64,000 nucleotides of DNA from Frondihabitans sp. PAMC 28766 (GCF_001577365.1 NZ_CP014514.1:62001-126000); one strand, 5' to 3'; shown: positions 46,049-55,940, counted from the first letter of the stretch. Notes: generated by a model from the letters alone, not told the origin. Numbers and translations are program-made.

Positions 46049-47869
46049 TCATGCGGGCTCCGTTTCGAGGGCGGGGTGGTTGCTGGTGTGGGGGCCTGCG
46101 AGTTGGGCTGCGTCGAGCCACCCGACGAGCCGCAGTCCAGTGTCCACCACCGGCAGTCCTGCGTCGCCGCTGTGATTCGGGAGGGCTGCCTGTGCGTCTG
46201 CGAGGGTCATCGGGGCTAGACAGACGGGGTACTCGACAACAGCGTCAGCCACGGTCCAGTCATGCTTGGTCGCATCGCTAGCAAGGGACGGGAGGGGTTT
46301 GCTAGAGAGGACGCCGAGGTAGCGGCCGTTGTTGTCGGTCACCGCGAGAGCAGGGCGGCCGGAGGACAGCAGCGTGAGGAGCCCGTCGCTAAGCGGCTCC
46401 GTGGCTCGGAGGAATGGCGCGTCGGTGCGCATAGCGTCTGCCACCCTGCGTGTTGAGCGATCCACTATTGCGGGTGGCGGGGCTGAGGGCGCCGCGGGTG
46501 CGTCGAGGTCGATGCCACGGCGGCGGAGTTTGAGGGTGTAGATGGTGTCTTTGCCGAGAAGCCGTGACGTTCCGGTGGCCAAGACGATGGCTAACAGCAG
46601 CGGGAGGATGATGCTGTAGTCGCCGGTGAGTTCGAAGAGCATGATTCCGGCGGTGATCGGTGCGCGGGTTGTTCCGGCCATGGTGGCGCCCATGCCGACG
46701 ATGGCGAATGCGCCTGCTTGACCGGCGAGGGCCGGGTCGATGAGGCCGATGACCTGTCCGAATGCTGCGCCGAGCATCGCTCCAACGAACAGGGACGGGG
46801 CGAAGACACCACCGGAGCCGCCGATCCCGAGGGTGAGGCTGGTCGCGATGATCTTCCCGACAAGGAGCACGAGCAGGAATCCGAGGGCGTACTTTCCGGC
46901 GACGCCGTTGTCAAGGACCGGGTAGCCCACGCCATACATCTGCGGCAGCACGAACAACAAGCCGCCGAGGAGCAGGCCGCCGGCGACGGGTCGGAGCCAT
47001 TCGGGTCCGCGCCAGAGGAAGTCGCAGAGGTCTTCGATCGCGTAGAGAACGCGGGTGAAGCCGACGCCGACGAGCCCGGCGATAATTCCGAGGAGGGCGA
47101 AGAGGGCGTACTCGATGTTCGCGTGGACGGTGAACGACGGCAGGGAAAGAAATGGGTTACTGCCCAGGAGTGCCCTTCCGACGACGGAGGCGCTGATGGA
47201 AGCGAGGACGACGACGCCGAAGGAGCGGGCGGTGAAATCGCGCAGGATGATCTCGAGAGCGAAGAACACGCCGGCGATGGGAGCATTGAAAGTCGCGGCG
47301 ATGGCGCCTGCGGCACCGCAGGCGACGAGGGTTTTCAGCCGGTCGTCCGGCATCTTGAGCAGGCGCCCGAGGGTGGAGCCAAGGGCTGACCCGATCTGGA
47401 TGATGGGGCCTTCACGCCCGACCGAGCCGCCGGAGCCGATGGTGATCGCGGAGGCGAGGGCTTTCACGACGGCGACCTGGGGGCGGATCCTGCCGCCGTT
47501 TTTCGCCACCGCGAACATGACTTCGGGGACGCCGTGGCCGCGGGCTTCGGGTGCGAACTTCTGCACGAGGGGGCCGTAGATCGCACCGCCGATCGCGGGG
47601 GCGATAATCACGAACGCGCCACCGAGCCACGGCACCCACGGGTTCGCGGGATGCCCGATCGTGGCCGAGTAGTCCGCCGCACCGCTGAAAACCTGGGTGG
47701 CGGCTTGGATGAGCCACCGGAACCCCACCGCGGCGAGCCCTGCACCGAGCCCGACGACGACAGCGGGAATGCCGAGGTGGAGGGCAGTCCAGACAAGTTG
47801 ATGTCCTTCCCACTCCCGGATCCGCTCCGACACGCGGCCACCAGTCGTATGTGTTTTGACGGCTGACAC
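46049..47869 (-). CDS. ClC-family chloride channel or Cl-/H+ exchanger with CBS pair
   Basis: A 606-residue membrane protein. Ion-path motifs are GSGGSVGREGPIIQIGSALG (GREGP with the gating Glu) and GIGGSGGVFAPSLFVGAMLG. After the membrane domain (to about residue 440) come two CBS domains (ADAMRTDAPFLRATEPLSDG; WTVADAVVEYPVCLAPMTLA). The proton-side glutamate cannot be assigned by eye, so channel and exchanger remain open. It could balance charge for the rhodopsin or antiporter or help acid tolerance. The gene is divergent from the MarR gene with a palindrome between. Confidence 0.92.
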   Translation of the reverse strand: MSAVKTHTTGGRVSERIREWEGHQLVWTALHLGIPAVVVGLGAGLAAVGFRWLIQAATQVFSGAADYSATIGHPANPWVPWLGGAFVIIAPAIGGAIYGPLVQKFAPEARGHGVPEVMFAVAKNGGRIRPQVAVVKALASAITIGSGGSVGREGPIIQIGSALGSTLGRLLKMPDDRLKTLVACGAAGAIAATFNAPIAGVFFALEIILRDFTARSFGVVVLASISASVVGRALLGSNPFLSLPSFTVHANIEYALFALLGIIAGLVGVGFTRVLYAIEDLCDFLWRGPEWLRPVAGGLLLGGLLFVLPQMYGVGYPVLDNGVAGKYALGFLLVLLVGKIIATSLTLGIGGSGGVFAPSLFVGAMLGAAFGQVIGLIDPALAGQAGAFAIVGMGATMAGTTRAPITAGIMLFELTGDYSIILPLLLAIVLATGTSRLLGKDTIYTLKLRRRGIDLDAPAAPSAPPPAIVDRSTRRVADAMRTDAPFLRATEPLSDGLLTLLSSGRPALAVTDNNGRYLGVLSSKPLPSLASDATKHDWTVADAVVEYPVCLAPMTLADAQAALPNHSGDAGLPVVDTGLRLVGWLDAAQLAGPHTSNHPALETEPA

Positions 47870-47891
47870 CGCACCCCTTCCATGTACACTT

Positions 47892-47902
47892 GCAACAGTT
47901 GC
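47892..47902. promoter_or_regulatory. Candidate MarR operator between clc and marR
   Basis: GCAACAGTTGC is a perfect 5-1-5 palindrome lying about 23 bases from the ClC start and 39 from the MarR GTG, with a further ATGCAT palindrome close by. Its central position suggests control of both divergent units. Confidence 0.45.
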
Positions 47903-47940
47903 CGTTATGCATGTAAAGGTATCAGTGTTTGGAGGAGCTG

Positions 47941-48408
47941 GTGAACGATCCCGAGGTCATTGCCCCGGTGGAGAGCACATTGGTGGCGTCGCGGGCGCTA
48001 CTAGGGATCGTCGCGCGGTCGGTCGCCAGCGCCCTCGAGGTGGTGACCCTGCCCCAGTTCCGGGTCCTCGTCCTTCTCAGCACGGGAGGCCCGACAAGGG
48101 TGGGCACACTGGCGGAGCAGGTCGGGGCGGTCCCTTCCACGTTCAGCCGGTCCGTGGACCGGATGGTCGCTGGCGGCTGGGTGGAACGGAGCCTTCGGGA
48201 GTCGAATCGGCGGGAGATTATCCTCAATCTCACTCCCGACGGCCGCCATCTTGTCGACTCGGTCACGGAGCGTCGCCGCCACGAGATCCGCGATGTCTTG
48301 AAGACAATGTCTCCCGAGGATCAACAAACGATCGCGTCCGCGTTTCACCTGTTCACGGCCGCGGCCGGAGAGCCGACCGTCGCCGACCTGCTGACCCTTG
48401 GCCTATGA
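47941..48408 (+). CDS. MarR-family transcriptional regulator
   Basis: A 155-residue winged-helix protein with LPQFRVLVLLSTGGPTRVGT, a recognition helix region (EQVGAVPSTFSRSVDRMVAG) and the wing RSLRESNRREIILNLTPDGR. GTG at 47941 is preferred to a TTG 12 bases upstream because GGAGG lies at the proper distance. Its stop overlaps the ATG of the CtaG gene (ATGA), so it is the first gene of an oxidase and thiol maturation operon and probably controls it and the divergent ClC gene. Confidence 0.88.
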   Translation: MNDPEVIAPVESTLVASRALLGIVARSVASALEVVTLPQFRVLVLLSTGGPTRVGTLAEQVGAVPSTFSRSVDRMVAGGWVERSLRESNRREIILNLTPDGRHLVDSVTERRRHEIRDVLKTMSPEDQQTIASAFHLFTAAAGEPTVADLLTLGL

Positions 48409-49400
48409 CCGGCGCGGCGGGCATGAGCGGGCACATGTGGATGCCGAGCGCACCACCGACAGTTGCGCGTCTGCTCACTGTGCATCTTCAGCCGGTCCCG
48501 ATCCTGCCGACTCTCGCTGTCCTCCTGCTTGTGCTCTACCTGTGGGGTGTCGTCCTCCTGCAGCGTCGGGGCGACCGGTGGCCGGCCGCCAGAACCCTCG
48601 GCTGGCTCGCCGGAATCGCGACGCTGCTCGCCGTGACCGCAACGGGCCTTGACGGGTACGGGATGGAGTTGTTCAGCGTCCACATGGTCCAGCACATGGT
48701 CATCGGCATGCTGACCCCAATCCTGCTGACCCTCGGCGCACCCGTCACCCTGCTCCTCCGCGCCCTTCCTGCGGGCCGTGGCGACCGGGGTGGCCCGAGG
48801 CGCCTGTTGCTTCTGGTGTTGCACAGCAAGGCGGCCGCGGTCATCACGCACCCGGTCGTCACCCTTGCCCTGTTCCTCGGGAGCCTTTACGGGCTGTACT
48901 TCACGCCCCTGTTCGATGACCTGATGCGCACCATGTGGGGGCACAACCTCATGCTGGTGCACTTCCTCGCCGTGGGCATGATGTACTTCTGGGGCGTTGT
49001 TGGCATTGACCCGACCCCGCGCCGCGGCCACGGCATGTCGATGCTGTCTAGGCCTGTTCTTCGGATCTTCGAGCTCGCCGTCACCGTCCCGTTCCACGCA
49101 TTCTTCGGCGTCGTGGTGATGATGGCCACCAGCCTCATCGTCCAGTTCTACCGGGTGCCCATTCCCGGCTGGGGAATCAACCCACTCGCCGATCAAGCCG
49201 TCGGCGGGGGTATCGCCTGGGGCTTTACCGAGCTGCCGACCCTGATCATCCTCGGCGTCTTGTTCGTGCAGTGGCAGTCCGACGAGAAACACCTCACCCG
49301 CCGTTTGGACCGCAAAGCGGACCTCGACGGTGACGCCGAGTTGCGTGCGTACAACGACCGCCTCGCCGCACTCTCAGGAAACGGTGCGACCCACCAGTGA
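48405..49400 (+). CDS. ctaG: Cytochrome oxidase assembly protein, caa3-type CtaG family
   Basis: A 331-residue protein with seven membrane segments. Family marks are MELFSVHMVQHMVIGMLTPILL, with paired His residues, GHNLMLVHFLAVGMMYFWGVVG and VPFHAFFGVVVMMATSLI. Bacillus-type CtaG is needed for formation of active caa3 oxidase, probably at the CuA or CuB site. It overlaps marR and ccdA by ATGA and GTGA. Its presence fits the plasmid-borne ctaD. Confidence 0.9.
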   Translation: MTGAAGMSGHMWMPSAPPTVARLLTVHLQPVPILPTLAVLLLVLYLWGVVLLQRRGDRWPAARTLGWLAGIATLLAVTATGLDGYGMELFSVHMVQHMVIGMLTPILLTLGAPVTLLLRALPAGRGDRGGPRRLLLLVLHSKAAAVITHPVVTLALFLGSLYGLYFTPLFDDLMRTMWGHNLMLVHFLAVGMMYFWGVVGIDPTPRRGHGMSMLSRPVLRIFELAVTVPFHAFFGVVVMMATSLIVQFYRVPIPGWGINPLADQAVGGGIAWGFTELPTLIILGVLFVQWQSDEKHLTRRLDRKADLDGDAELRAYNDRLAALSGNGATHQ

Positions 49401-50263
49401 TCGGCTACGCGTTCACCCTCGGCCTTCTCGCCGCCGTCAACCCCTGCGGATTCCCGCTCCTCCCGGCCTACCTTGCCTCCTTCGTCGCCCGGGGCGAGGA
49501 CGCGACTCGGGTGACCAGGGTCGCCCGCGGCCTGATCGCCGGCGGGTGCGTGACGGCCGGGTTCCTTCTGGTTTTCGTCCTTGCCGGTGTCGCGGTCGGC
49601 CTCGGCGGCACCCTCGCGTTGGCGTGGACCCCGTGGGTCATGGTCGCCGTCGGCGTTGCCATCGCCGTCTTCGGTGTCGCGACCCTCATAGGTCGCGCTC
49701 CCACATTCACCCTGCCGACCCCGGGAATGCGGCCGGGACACGGCGCGACCACCATGATCATGTACGGCATCACCTACGCCATCGGTTCACTGTCGTGTTC
49801 CCTGCCACTGTTTCTTGCCAGCGTCACCGAACGATTCACCCACCTGGGTGGTTGGGCAGGCGTGGGCACCGTGCTCGCCTACGGGCTCGGCATGGGCTTC
49901 TTCGTCACCGGAACCGGCATCGTCGCCTCCCTCGCCGGCACGAACGCCGCCCGCCGGATCCGGCCGTTGGCACGAATCGTCCCCGTCGTCGGCGGCACCG
50001 TCCTGGTCGCCTCCGGTCTCTACCTCGCCCTCTACTGGACGTTCGATGTTCTCGCGCCCGAGACCACCGTCGGCATCGTCGCGATCGGGTCCACCGTCCA
50101 ACAAGCCGTCTCCACCTGGCTGTCCACCCACTCGCTCCGGGTCGGCATTACCGCCGGCGTCATCGTCCTGACCAGCTTCGTCTTCGTCGCCATCACGGAA
50201 GCCCGACGGGCACACACACCGCCGGCCGCCACCCCCGAAAGGACCCCTATTGGCCACGACTGA
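49397..50263 (+). CDS. ccdA: CcdA/DsbD-type transmembrane thiol-disulfide transporter
   Basis: A 288-residue membrane protein with about seven helices. The redox cysteines are in AAVNPCGFPLLPAYLASFV (helix 1) and AIGSLSCSLPLFLASV (helix 4), the CcdA hallmark. It moves electrons from cytoplasmic thioredoxin to extracytoplasmic partners for cytochrome c or copper-site maturation. The next gene encodes a suitable partner (SCO plus TlpA domains). The GTG start overlaps the ctaG stop. Confidence 0.9.
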   Translation: MIGYAFTLGLLAAVNPCGFPLLPAYLASFVARGEDATRVTRVARGLIAGGCVTAGFLLVFVLAGVAVGLGGTLALAWTPWVMVAVGVAIAVFGVATLIGRAPTFTLPTPGMRPGHGATTMIMYGITYAIGSLSCSLPLFLASVTERFTHLGGWAGVGTVLAYGLGMGFFVTGTGIVASLAGTNAARRIRPLARIVPVVGGTVLVASGLYLALYWTFDVLAPETTVGIVAIGSTVQQAVSTWLSTHSLRVGITAGVIVLTSFVFVAITEARRAHTPPAATPERTPIGHD

Positions 50264-51458
50264 CCTCCCCCCGACCCGGAAACGCCGCGGCCCGGAAAGG
50301 TGGCTGATGTGGACCATTGTCGGCACCGTCGTTGCCGTCGTCGTCGCCATTGTCCTGATCGCGTCCTCGATCCCCGCGGTCACGGCAGCCGCCACCGACA
50401 TCGAACCGCACATCGACAAACGCACCGCCACACTCCTGGAGCTTGACCCGCTGACCGCCGTGAACGTCACCGCGCCCGCGTTCACCCTGACGGACCAGGA
50501 CGGCAAACCGATGTCCCTTGCGGGCTACCGCGGAATGCCCGTCGTCTTGAGCTTCAACGACGACGAATGCACCGACCTCTGCACCCTCCTCGCCCAAGAC
50601 GTCCGCGCCGCCGACACCGACCTCGGCACCGCCGCCAAGAAGATCGCCTTCGTCTCCATCAACGCCAACCCGTACTACCCCTCGCCAACAGCAGTGAAGC
50701 AGTGGGACGACCAGCACGGACTCGGCCACGAACCCAACTGGCACTTCGGCACCGGAACCCCCTCCACCCTCGCCACTCTCGCCCACCAATACGGGGTCCC
50801 CATCGACCTCGACGCCAAGAGCAAGACCGTCACGCACGGTGCTGAGATCTTCTTCATCGACGGAAAAGGCCACGAGCAAGCCATCGGCCAATTCGGCACC
50901 GAATCCGCCGATACCGCCCTGTTCAGCCATGCCGTGGCGCAGGCTGCTGACGACCTCCTGCCGGCCAGCGAGCAGACGACAGTCGCTGGCCCGGCCGTCC
51001 CCGCACCCACCAGCGCCGGCACCCAGATCGGTGCTCTTCCCACCCCCATAACGCTGCCCTCGCTGAGCGGAGCGACCACGCTCTCCACACGCACCGACAA
51101 AGGGAAGTACACGGTGATCGACTTCTGGTCGAGCACCTGCACCGCCTGCATCCGAGGCATACCCGCACTGGAAGCCGAACACGACGCCGTCGGCAAACAG
51201 GTCGCGTTTCTCGGCATCGACGTGTCCGACCCGTCCGCCTCGGCACGAGCTTTCGCCACCCGCTACAGGGTCACATTCCCACTCGCGGCCGACACGGCAG
51301 GATCAACCGCTGGCCGCTTCGCTATCACCGGGCTCCCGTACACAGTCATCCTCAACCCGTCCGGGAGGGTCGTCATCCGGCACCCCGGCGCCTTCACCAC
51401 AGAGCAACTCGACTACCTCCTGAAGACGCTCGATACCAAGCTCCCGTCCGCTTCATGA
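50250..51458 (+). CDS. Fused SCO1-like and TlpA-like thioredoxin-fold protein
   Basis: A 402-residue membrane-anchored protein. After an N-terminal helix (residues 20-40) comes a SCO/PrrC-like domain (residues 72-225) with copper-site cysteines Cys107 and Cys111 in DECTDLC, then a linker and a TlpA/ResA-type domain (residues 275-400) with the redox motif WSSTCTACIRGIPAL. The first half would load copper on oxidase subunit II, the second would keep thiols reduced, both fed by CcdA. Fusion of the two in one chain is unusual. The TTG start at 50250 follows GAAAGGA and lies inside the ccdA end. Confidence 0.88.
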   Translation: MATTDLPPTRKRRGPERWLMWTIVGTVVAVVVAIVLIASSIPAVTAAATDIEPHIDKRTATLLELDPLTAVNVTAPAFTLTDQDGKPMSLAGYRGMPVVLSFNDDECTDLCTLLAQDVRAADTDLGTAAKKIAFVSINANPYYPSPTAVKQWDDQHGLGHEPNWHFGTGTPSTLATLAHQYGVPIDLDAKSKTVTHGAEIFFIDGKGHEQAIGQFGTESADTALFSHAVAQAADDLLPASEQTTVAGPAVPAPTSAGTQIGALPTPITLPSLSGATTLSTRTDKGKYTVIDFWSSTCTACIRGIPALEAEHDAVGKQVAFLGIDVSDPSASARAFATRYRVTFPLAADTAGSTAGRFAITGLPYTVILNPSGRVVIRHPGAFTTEQLDYLLKTLDTKLPSAS

Positions 51459-51550
51459 CACACAACCAACCGGGCTTGTCAGGTGAGGGAGCGGGTGCAC
51501 CCAATTCCGACCCCACAACCCCCTGATTCGTGAAACCTGGAGATCACCCC

Positions 51551-51844
51551 ATGACCGAAGCCACCATCGACGCCCTCGCTACCGCTGTCGACCCGACCAT
51601 CATCGACGTCCGCGAACCCCACGAGTACCGGGATATGCACGTCAGCGGGGCCGTGAACGTTCCCCTCGGCGACCTCCGCGGCCGCCGAGGGCACATCCCC
51701 GACGCGCACCCCGTGTACGTCATGAGCGACTGCGGGAAACGCTCTGCCGAGGGCGCCCAGATCCTCACCGAGCACGGTCACGACGCTGTCTCCGTCCGCG
51801 GCGGCATGGCCGAGTGGATGACCTCCGGACACCCCACCACCTGA
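51551..51844 (+). CDS. Rhodanese-like sulfurtransferase domain protein
   Basis: A 97-residue single rhodanese domain: TIIDVREPHEYRDMHVSGAV, NVPLGDL and the active loop VMSDCGKRSAEGAQ with the catalytic Cys. It would bind persulfide sulfur. ATG at 51551 has CTGGAGAT upstream. It follows the thiol operon by about 90 bases and may deal with sulfur released there. Confidence 0.9.
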   Translation: MTEATIDALATAVDPTIIDVREPHEYRDMHVSGAVNVPLGDLRGRRGHIPDAHPVYVMSDCGKRSAEGAQILTEHGHDAVSVRGGMAEWMTSGHPTT

Positions 51845-52104
51845 CACCCAGCCATAACCACGGACGCAATCACGCAGGCAATGGTTCCGCGTCCCTGGAA
51901 GCGACCTCATGGTCTAGAAGGTTCAGCCGTGGACTGTATCAACTCGCAGCCGGCATCATCAGGTGGCGCATTTTAGCCCATCGGCACAGGCAGTCACTCT
52001 GTCACGGCGACTGCCAAAATTCTTTCGACGGTCTCATTCCGACGGTCTCATTGGAGCAAAATGCGCATTCCCCTCCCCCTGATGAGCTTCCCTGTGGTGC
52101 CGCA

Positions 52105-53583
52105 ATGACATCGACAGAGACGCTCGCGACCGAGATCCTGCTCGTCTCCGTCGCAGTCATCGCGGCCGTGTTCTCCAACCGACTCAGCGCCCTCATCCGC
52201 ATTCCCGCCCCCGCACTGTTCCTCATCGTCGCCGCCATCCTGGCGAAAATCTTCCCCCTCCTGGGTTCCCTGCCGCGTGACACGGCGGAGTCCCTGGTCA
52301 CCATCGCCCTCGTATTCATCCTCTTCGACGGCGGGATGCACATCGGCTGGAAGCGGTTCCGCGCCTCGCTGACAGCGATCACCTGGCTGGGGATCCTCGG
52401 GACGATCATGACCGCCGCCGCCGTCGCCGCCGCCGCGTATCTCCTCTTCGGCTTCGACCTCCGCCTGGCGCTGCTGCTCGGGGCTGCCCTGTCGCCCACT
52501 GATCCTGCCGTCGTCTTCTCCGTCCTCGGCAAAAGGGAAATCAGTGGCCGGACCGGGACGATCCTGGAAGGCGAGTCGGGGGCGAACGACCCAATCGGGA
52601 TCGCCCTCCTCGTCAGCCTGCTCGCCGCCAACGGGGTCGGATTTCACGCCGTCTCGGCGGGCCTTGGCGAATTCGGCCTGCAGCTCGCCGTCGGTACCGT
52701 CGTCGGGATCGCCGGCGGCTGGGCGTTATCGAAACTGATCCGCCATCTCTCGCTCCCCAACGAAGCCCTCTACTCGGTCTGCACCATGGCGTGCGCAACC
52801 CTGATCTACGCGGCAGCGACGCTGCTGCAAGGGTCCGGGTTCCTCGCCGTCCTCCTGGCCGGAATTCTGATCGGCGACGCTCGCGCACCCTTCAAACGAG
52901 AGATCCGCCGATTCAGTTCGAGCCTGGCAACGATCGGGGAGATGGCGGCCTTTTCGATCCTCGGCCTCAGCGTCCCCCTCGACACGGTCATCCAGCCCGA
53001 GGTCATCTGGCCAGGTCTCGCCATCGCTGGACTACTGATCTTCGTCATCCGACCGCTGCTCGTCGGGCCGATGCTGCTCCCGGTGAAACTGCGAATGGGC
53101 GAGCGCGCATTCGTCCTTTGGGGCGGCCTGAAGGGCGCTGTTCCGATCCTGCTCGGCATGTTCATCCTCGGAGCACACATCAGCGGAGCCAATAGAATCT
53201 TCGGAATCATCTTCGTCGTCGTCCTAGTCTCCGTCGTTCTGCAAGGTGCACTGATCCCCCTGTTCGCGCGTGTCTTCCACGTTCCAACGTCCGTCATCGA
53301 ACCCGAACCCTGGGCATCCGGGCTGCGCTTCCGACAGCAACCCGAAGGTCTCGGCGAGTACCTCGTCGAGACCGGCTCGTCGGCCGACGGTCACACCATC
53401 GACTCTCTGGCTCTCGGCGACGATGGCTGGGTCAGTCTCGTTCGCCGTGACGGTGAACTCGTCCAGGTGCGCGGCTTCACAAAACTTGTCGTCGGCGACG
53501 TCGTCCTCGCCCTCGGCGACGACCCCGAAACCGTCGCCCACCTGTTCAAGGCTGACGAGAACCGTCCCACCGCCACTCTCTAG
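52105..53583 (+). CDS. CPA1-type Na+(K+)/H+ antiporter with TrkA-C-like tail
   Basis: A 492-residue protein with 12-13 membrane segments and a cytoplasmic regulatory tail (VETGSSADGHTIDSLALGDD, LVVGDVVLALGDDPE) typical of TrkA-C/RCK-C domains. The ion site includes LSPTDPAVVFSVLG and EGESGANDPIGIALL, the S-P-T-D-P and N-D motifs of potassium or sodium proton antiporters (CvrA-like). It could use the proton gradient built by rhodopsin and oxidase for ion and pH control. The start ATG at 52105 has no strong ribosome site; the frame is open further upstream. Confidence 0.9.
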   Translation: MTSTETLATEILLVSVAVIAAVFSNRLSALIRIPAPALFLIVAAILAKIFPLLGSLPRDTAESLVTIALVFILFDGGMHIGWKRFRASLTAITWLGILGTIMTAAAVAAAAYLLFGFDLRLALLLGAALSPTDPAVVFSVLGKREISGRTGTILEGESGANDPIGIALLVSLLAANGVGFHAVSAGLGEFGLQLAVGTVVGIAGGWALSKLIRHLSLPNEALYSVCTMACATLIYAAATLLQGSGFLAVLLAGILIGDARAPFKREIRRFSSSLATIGEMAAFSILGLSVPLDTVIQPEVIWPGLAIAGLLIFVIRPLLVGPMLLPVKLRMGERAFVLWGGLKGAVPILLGMFILGAHISGANRIFGIIFVVVLVSVVLQGALIPLFARVFHVPTSVIEPEPWASGLRFRQQPEGLGEYLVETGSSADGHTIDSLALGDDGWVSLVRRDGELVQVRGFTKLVVGDVVLALGDDPETVAHLFKADENRPTATL

Positions 53584-53700
53584 AACACGAAGCACATACA
53601 GAACCTGCTGCGAGTCGACAACGAGATACTGAGCAATTAGCGCTGGCAGTTGCGGGACATGCACGTTTTCCGCGAAATCAACGAACCGGCGCCGCCGCTC

Positions 53701-54636
53701 CTAGCCCGTCCCGAGGTGGCCGCGGAGGACGCTGTCGATATCGCCGGCCTCTTCGAGGAGCTGTTGGATCCGCAAGCCCAGCGCGTCGACATCGTCGAGA
53801 ACCTCATCCTGCCTGACGGCCAGCTCGCTGCTGGTGAGGCCCCGCAACGGTCCACCATCGGACCGGGCAGGCGTGACGATTTCCACGGTGCCGGTCAGGG
53901 CGCGTAAGGGCCCAATGAGCGTCGTCACCGTGCGGGTGCTGAGGGTCGGAACGGTGGGGACCCATCCCCACTGGTCGATCGAGGTGGCCAAATGGCTGAC
54001 CTGCCGCCAACCCGGGTCGACCTGCTTGTGGCAGTCATGCTCGTCCGGCGTTGCCCTCTGGACGTCGAGCAGGTCCCGGGTGGCACCCCTGTCTCGGCCT
54101 ATGAGCAGCACGGCGACGACCTGCAACCAGCGCCTGGCCACACACGAAGGGCACCTCCTCGGATCGTCCTCCCACCCTAGAACGGTGTCTCCGACCACCG
54201 TCTGGTTTCCCTCTAGGCGCACCTGGTCGGGGTGAGGGTGTGGATTTGTGTCCGGGTCATGCCGAGTTCCCCCGCGAGGAGGATCAGGAACGCGTCCCTT
54301 CGCCCTCGCACTCCGATCGGAACCGGTACCGGGGTTGCTGCGCCATCGCCGCCCGGGCGTCCAACCGGCTGTCGTCCTGTCGCCACAACACGGCCGGTGG
54401 TGGGCCGGGCCGCTCGAGTACGAGGGGCAAGCCTGCGGCCTCGTGTCGGCTGCGGATCGCTCGAATCCGCTGCGCCCGCGTCGACGCGGCTGCCGGCAGA
54501 TCTTGCAGGAATCGTTCCACAATCTCCGGTGTCGCAGGAGGGCGCCAAGGTCCCACGATTCGCACCAGTCGGCGAAGAGGTTCCACTCCCGATCCAAGGC
54601 TCTCGAGGTGGCCGCGTTAGAGCTACTGGTGGGCAT
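53701..54636 (-). pseudogene. Recombinase-associated protein, three single-base frameshifts
   Basis: After adding one base at each of 54552-54554, 54331-54334 and 54229-54232, one 312-residue protein appears: it starts RALDREWNLFADWCESW, a SAM-like DNA-binding segment as in tyrosine recombinases, continues PWRPPATPEIVERFLQDLPA and LLAGELGMTRTQIHTLTPDQ, has two CxxC-like cysteines (RCPSCVARR), and ends VLDDVDALGLRIQQLLEEAG. No catalytic Arg-His-Tyr set is seen. It begins five bases after the recombinase stop, so the two form an operon. It may be an accessory protein of the recombinase. Confidence 0.7.
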
Positions 54637-54640
54637 GGGG

Positions 54641-55894
54641 TTAGAGGCCGATCATGGTGACGGCGTTCTGTTCCAACGGTGCGTTCTCTCGGACATAAAT
54701 CTCGACTGTGGCGGGGTTTTTGTGCATCGACTGCCGCATGATTTGATGATGCGACGCCCCCGCACGGATGGCTTGGGTGATGAACCCGGCCCGCAACGAA
54801 TGCCCCGACAGGGCCTCTGCCGGGAGGCCCGCGTTCCGGGCGCGTTCCTTCACGATCTTCGCCACCGCATCCCGGACATGCCCCGCATCAACAATGGATC
54901 CCCGCCGGCAGATGCCGGGAACCCGTTCTTCGTCAAGGCCGGGAACAGGGCGACACTCCGCGGCAGGGTCGCTACGAACGGGTCGCGGCAGAGGTGCACG
55001 GCAATGTTCTGCGTCCGCAGGGCCCGCATCACCTGGGGACGCCCCTCCCCGCCGCCACCAGGAGCGCATACCAGCGGCGGAACGCACACGGCGGACACGT
55101 GGCGGAATTCGCCCCAAACGGCAGGCCCTTGATGGCGCCGTGCTGCTCCTGGTCGGTCTTCGACCTGACGACCCGGACGTGGAGGCCGTCTTCGTCGTGC
55201 AGGGTGATGTCGCCCAGGGTGAGGTTGGTCAGTTCGGAACGGCGAAACGCCCCCGCGAAGCCGAGGACGAGGACGGCGATGTCGCGGGTGCCGCGGACCC
55301 CGGCCGGGAAACTGGTGATGTCCGTGGCCAACACGGCCTGCCGGAGCCCATCCAGCAGCAGCGGCGCCGACTGGTCCCGGGGTCGGGCGTGCTTGCGGCG
55401 GATCCCGGCCAGGACCGCCTGCACGGTGGGGTGCTTCGTCGGGACTCAAAACCGTGCTCAAGGTGGTCGCGGGCGATCGCCGCCAACCAGCGGGTCATCG
55501 ACGACGGCGCATACCGCCACCCACCCGTCTCCGTCGTGACGAGGGACTTCTCGGTCAGGTACTGCACCACGGTCCCCGGGGACAGCGGGCAGGTGCTGGT
55601 GGCCTCAAGGACCGCCGGGTCGGCGGTGTCGCCTTCGATGTACCCGGCAAGCCACCGTTGCAGCTGGCGGATATCGCTGGCGTACGCCCGTCTCGTGTTC
55701 TCCGAGATCGACGCGTCGGCAAGTTCCGCGGCGGCCGCGGCGAGCTCTGGGCGGGACCGGTACGCCTGGATCGCACTCCCCCGACTGACCCGCCTCGCAG
55801 CCACCGCATTCGATGCGCCGGCAGGACCAGCCGTCCTCGCCTGCGTCGTGCTGCCCATGCGCCGTTTCCTACCTCTCGGGACCCCCGGAACCAT
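54641..55894 (-). pseudogene. Tyrosine recombinase (XerC/D-like), three single-base frameshifts
   Basis: Four frames join into one protein of about 418 residues if single bases are restored at 55441-55443, 55042-55050 and 54900-54903. The core-binding domain has ASISENTRRAYASDIRQLQR; the catalytic domain has GFAGAFRRSELTNLTLGDI (first Arg), GHSLRAGFITQAIRAGASHH (His-x-x-Arg) and NPATVEIYVREN (nucleophile Tyr). All catalytic residues survive, so the gene is probably intact and the breaks are sequence errors. Such enzymes resolve plasmid multimers or integrate elements. The start is uncertain; ATG at 55858 (GSTTQARTAG) is also possible. Confidence 0.85.
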
Positions 55895-55940
55895 CTTGTA
55901 GCCCGTTTTCGCTCAAAGAGGCCCTGACGGGTGGTGTTTC

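Noticed and set aside
48345-49292. 315-residue minus-strand open frame opposite ctaG
   Set aside because: It is rich in charged residues and mirrors the ctaG reading, a common GC-rich shadow. The ctaG frame has clear membrane segments and gene overlaps.
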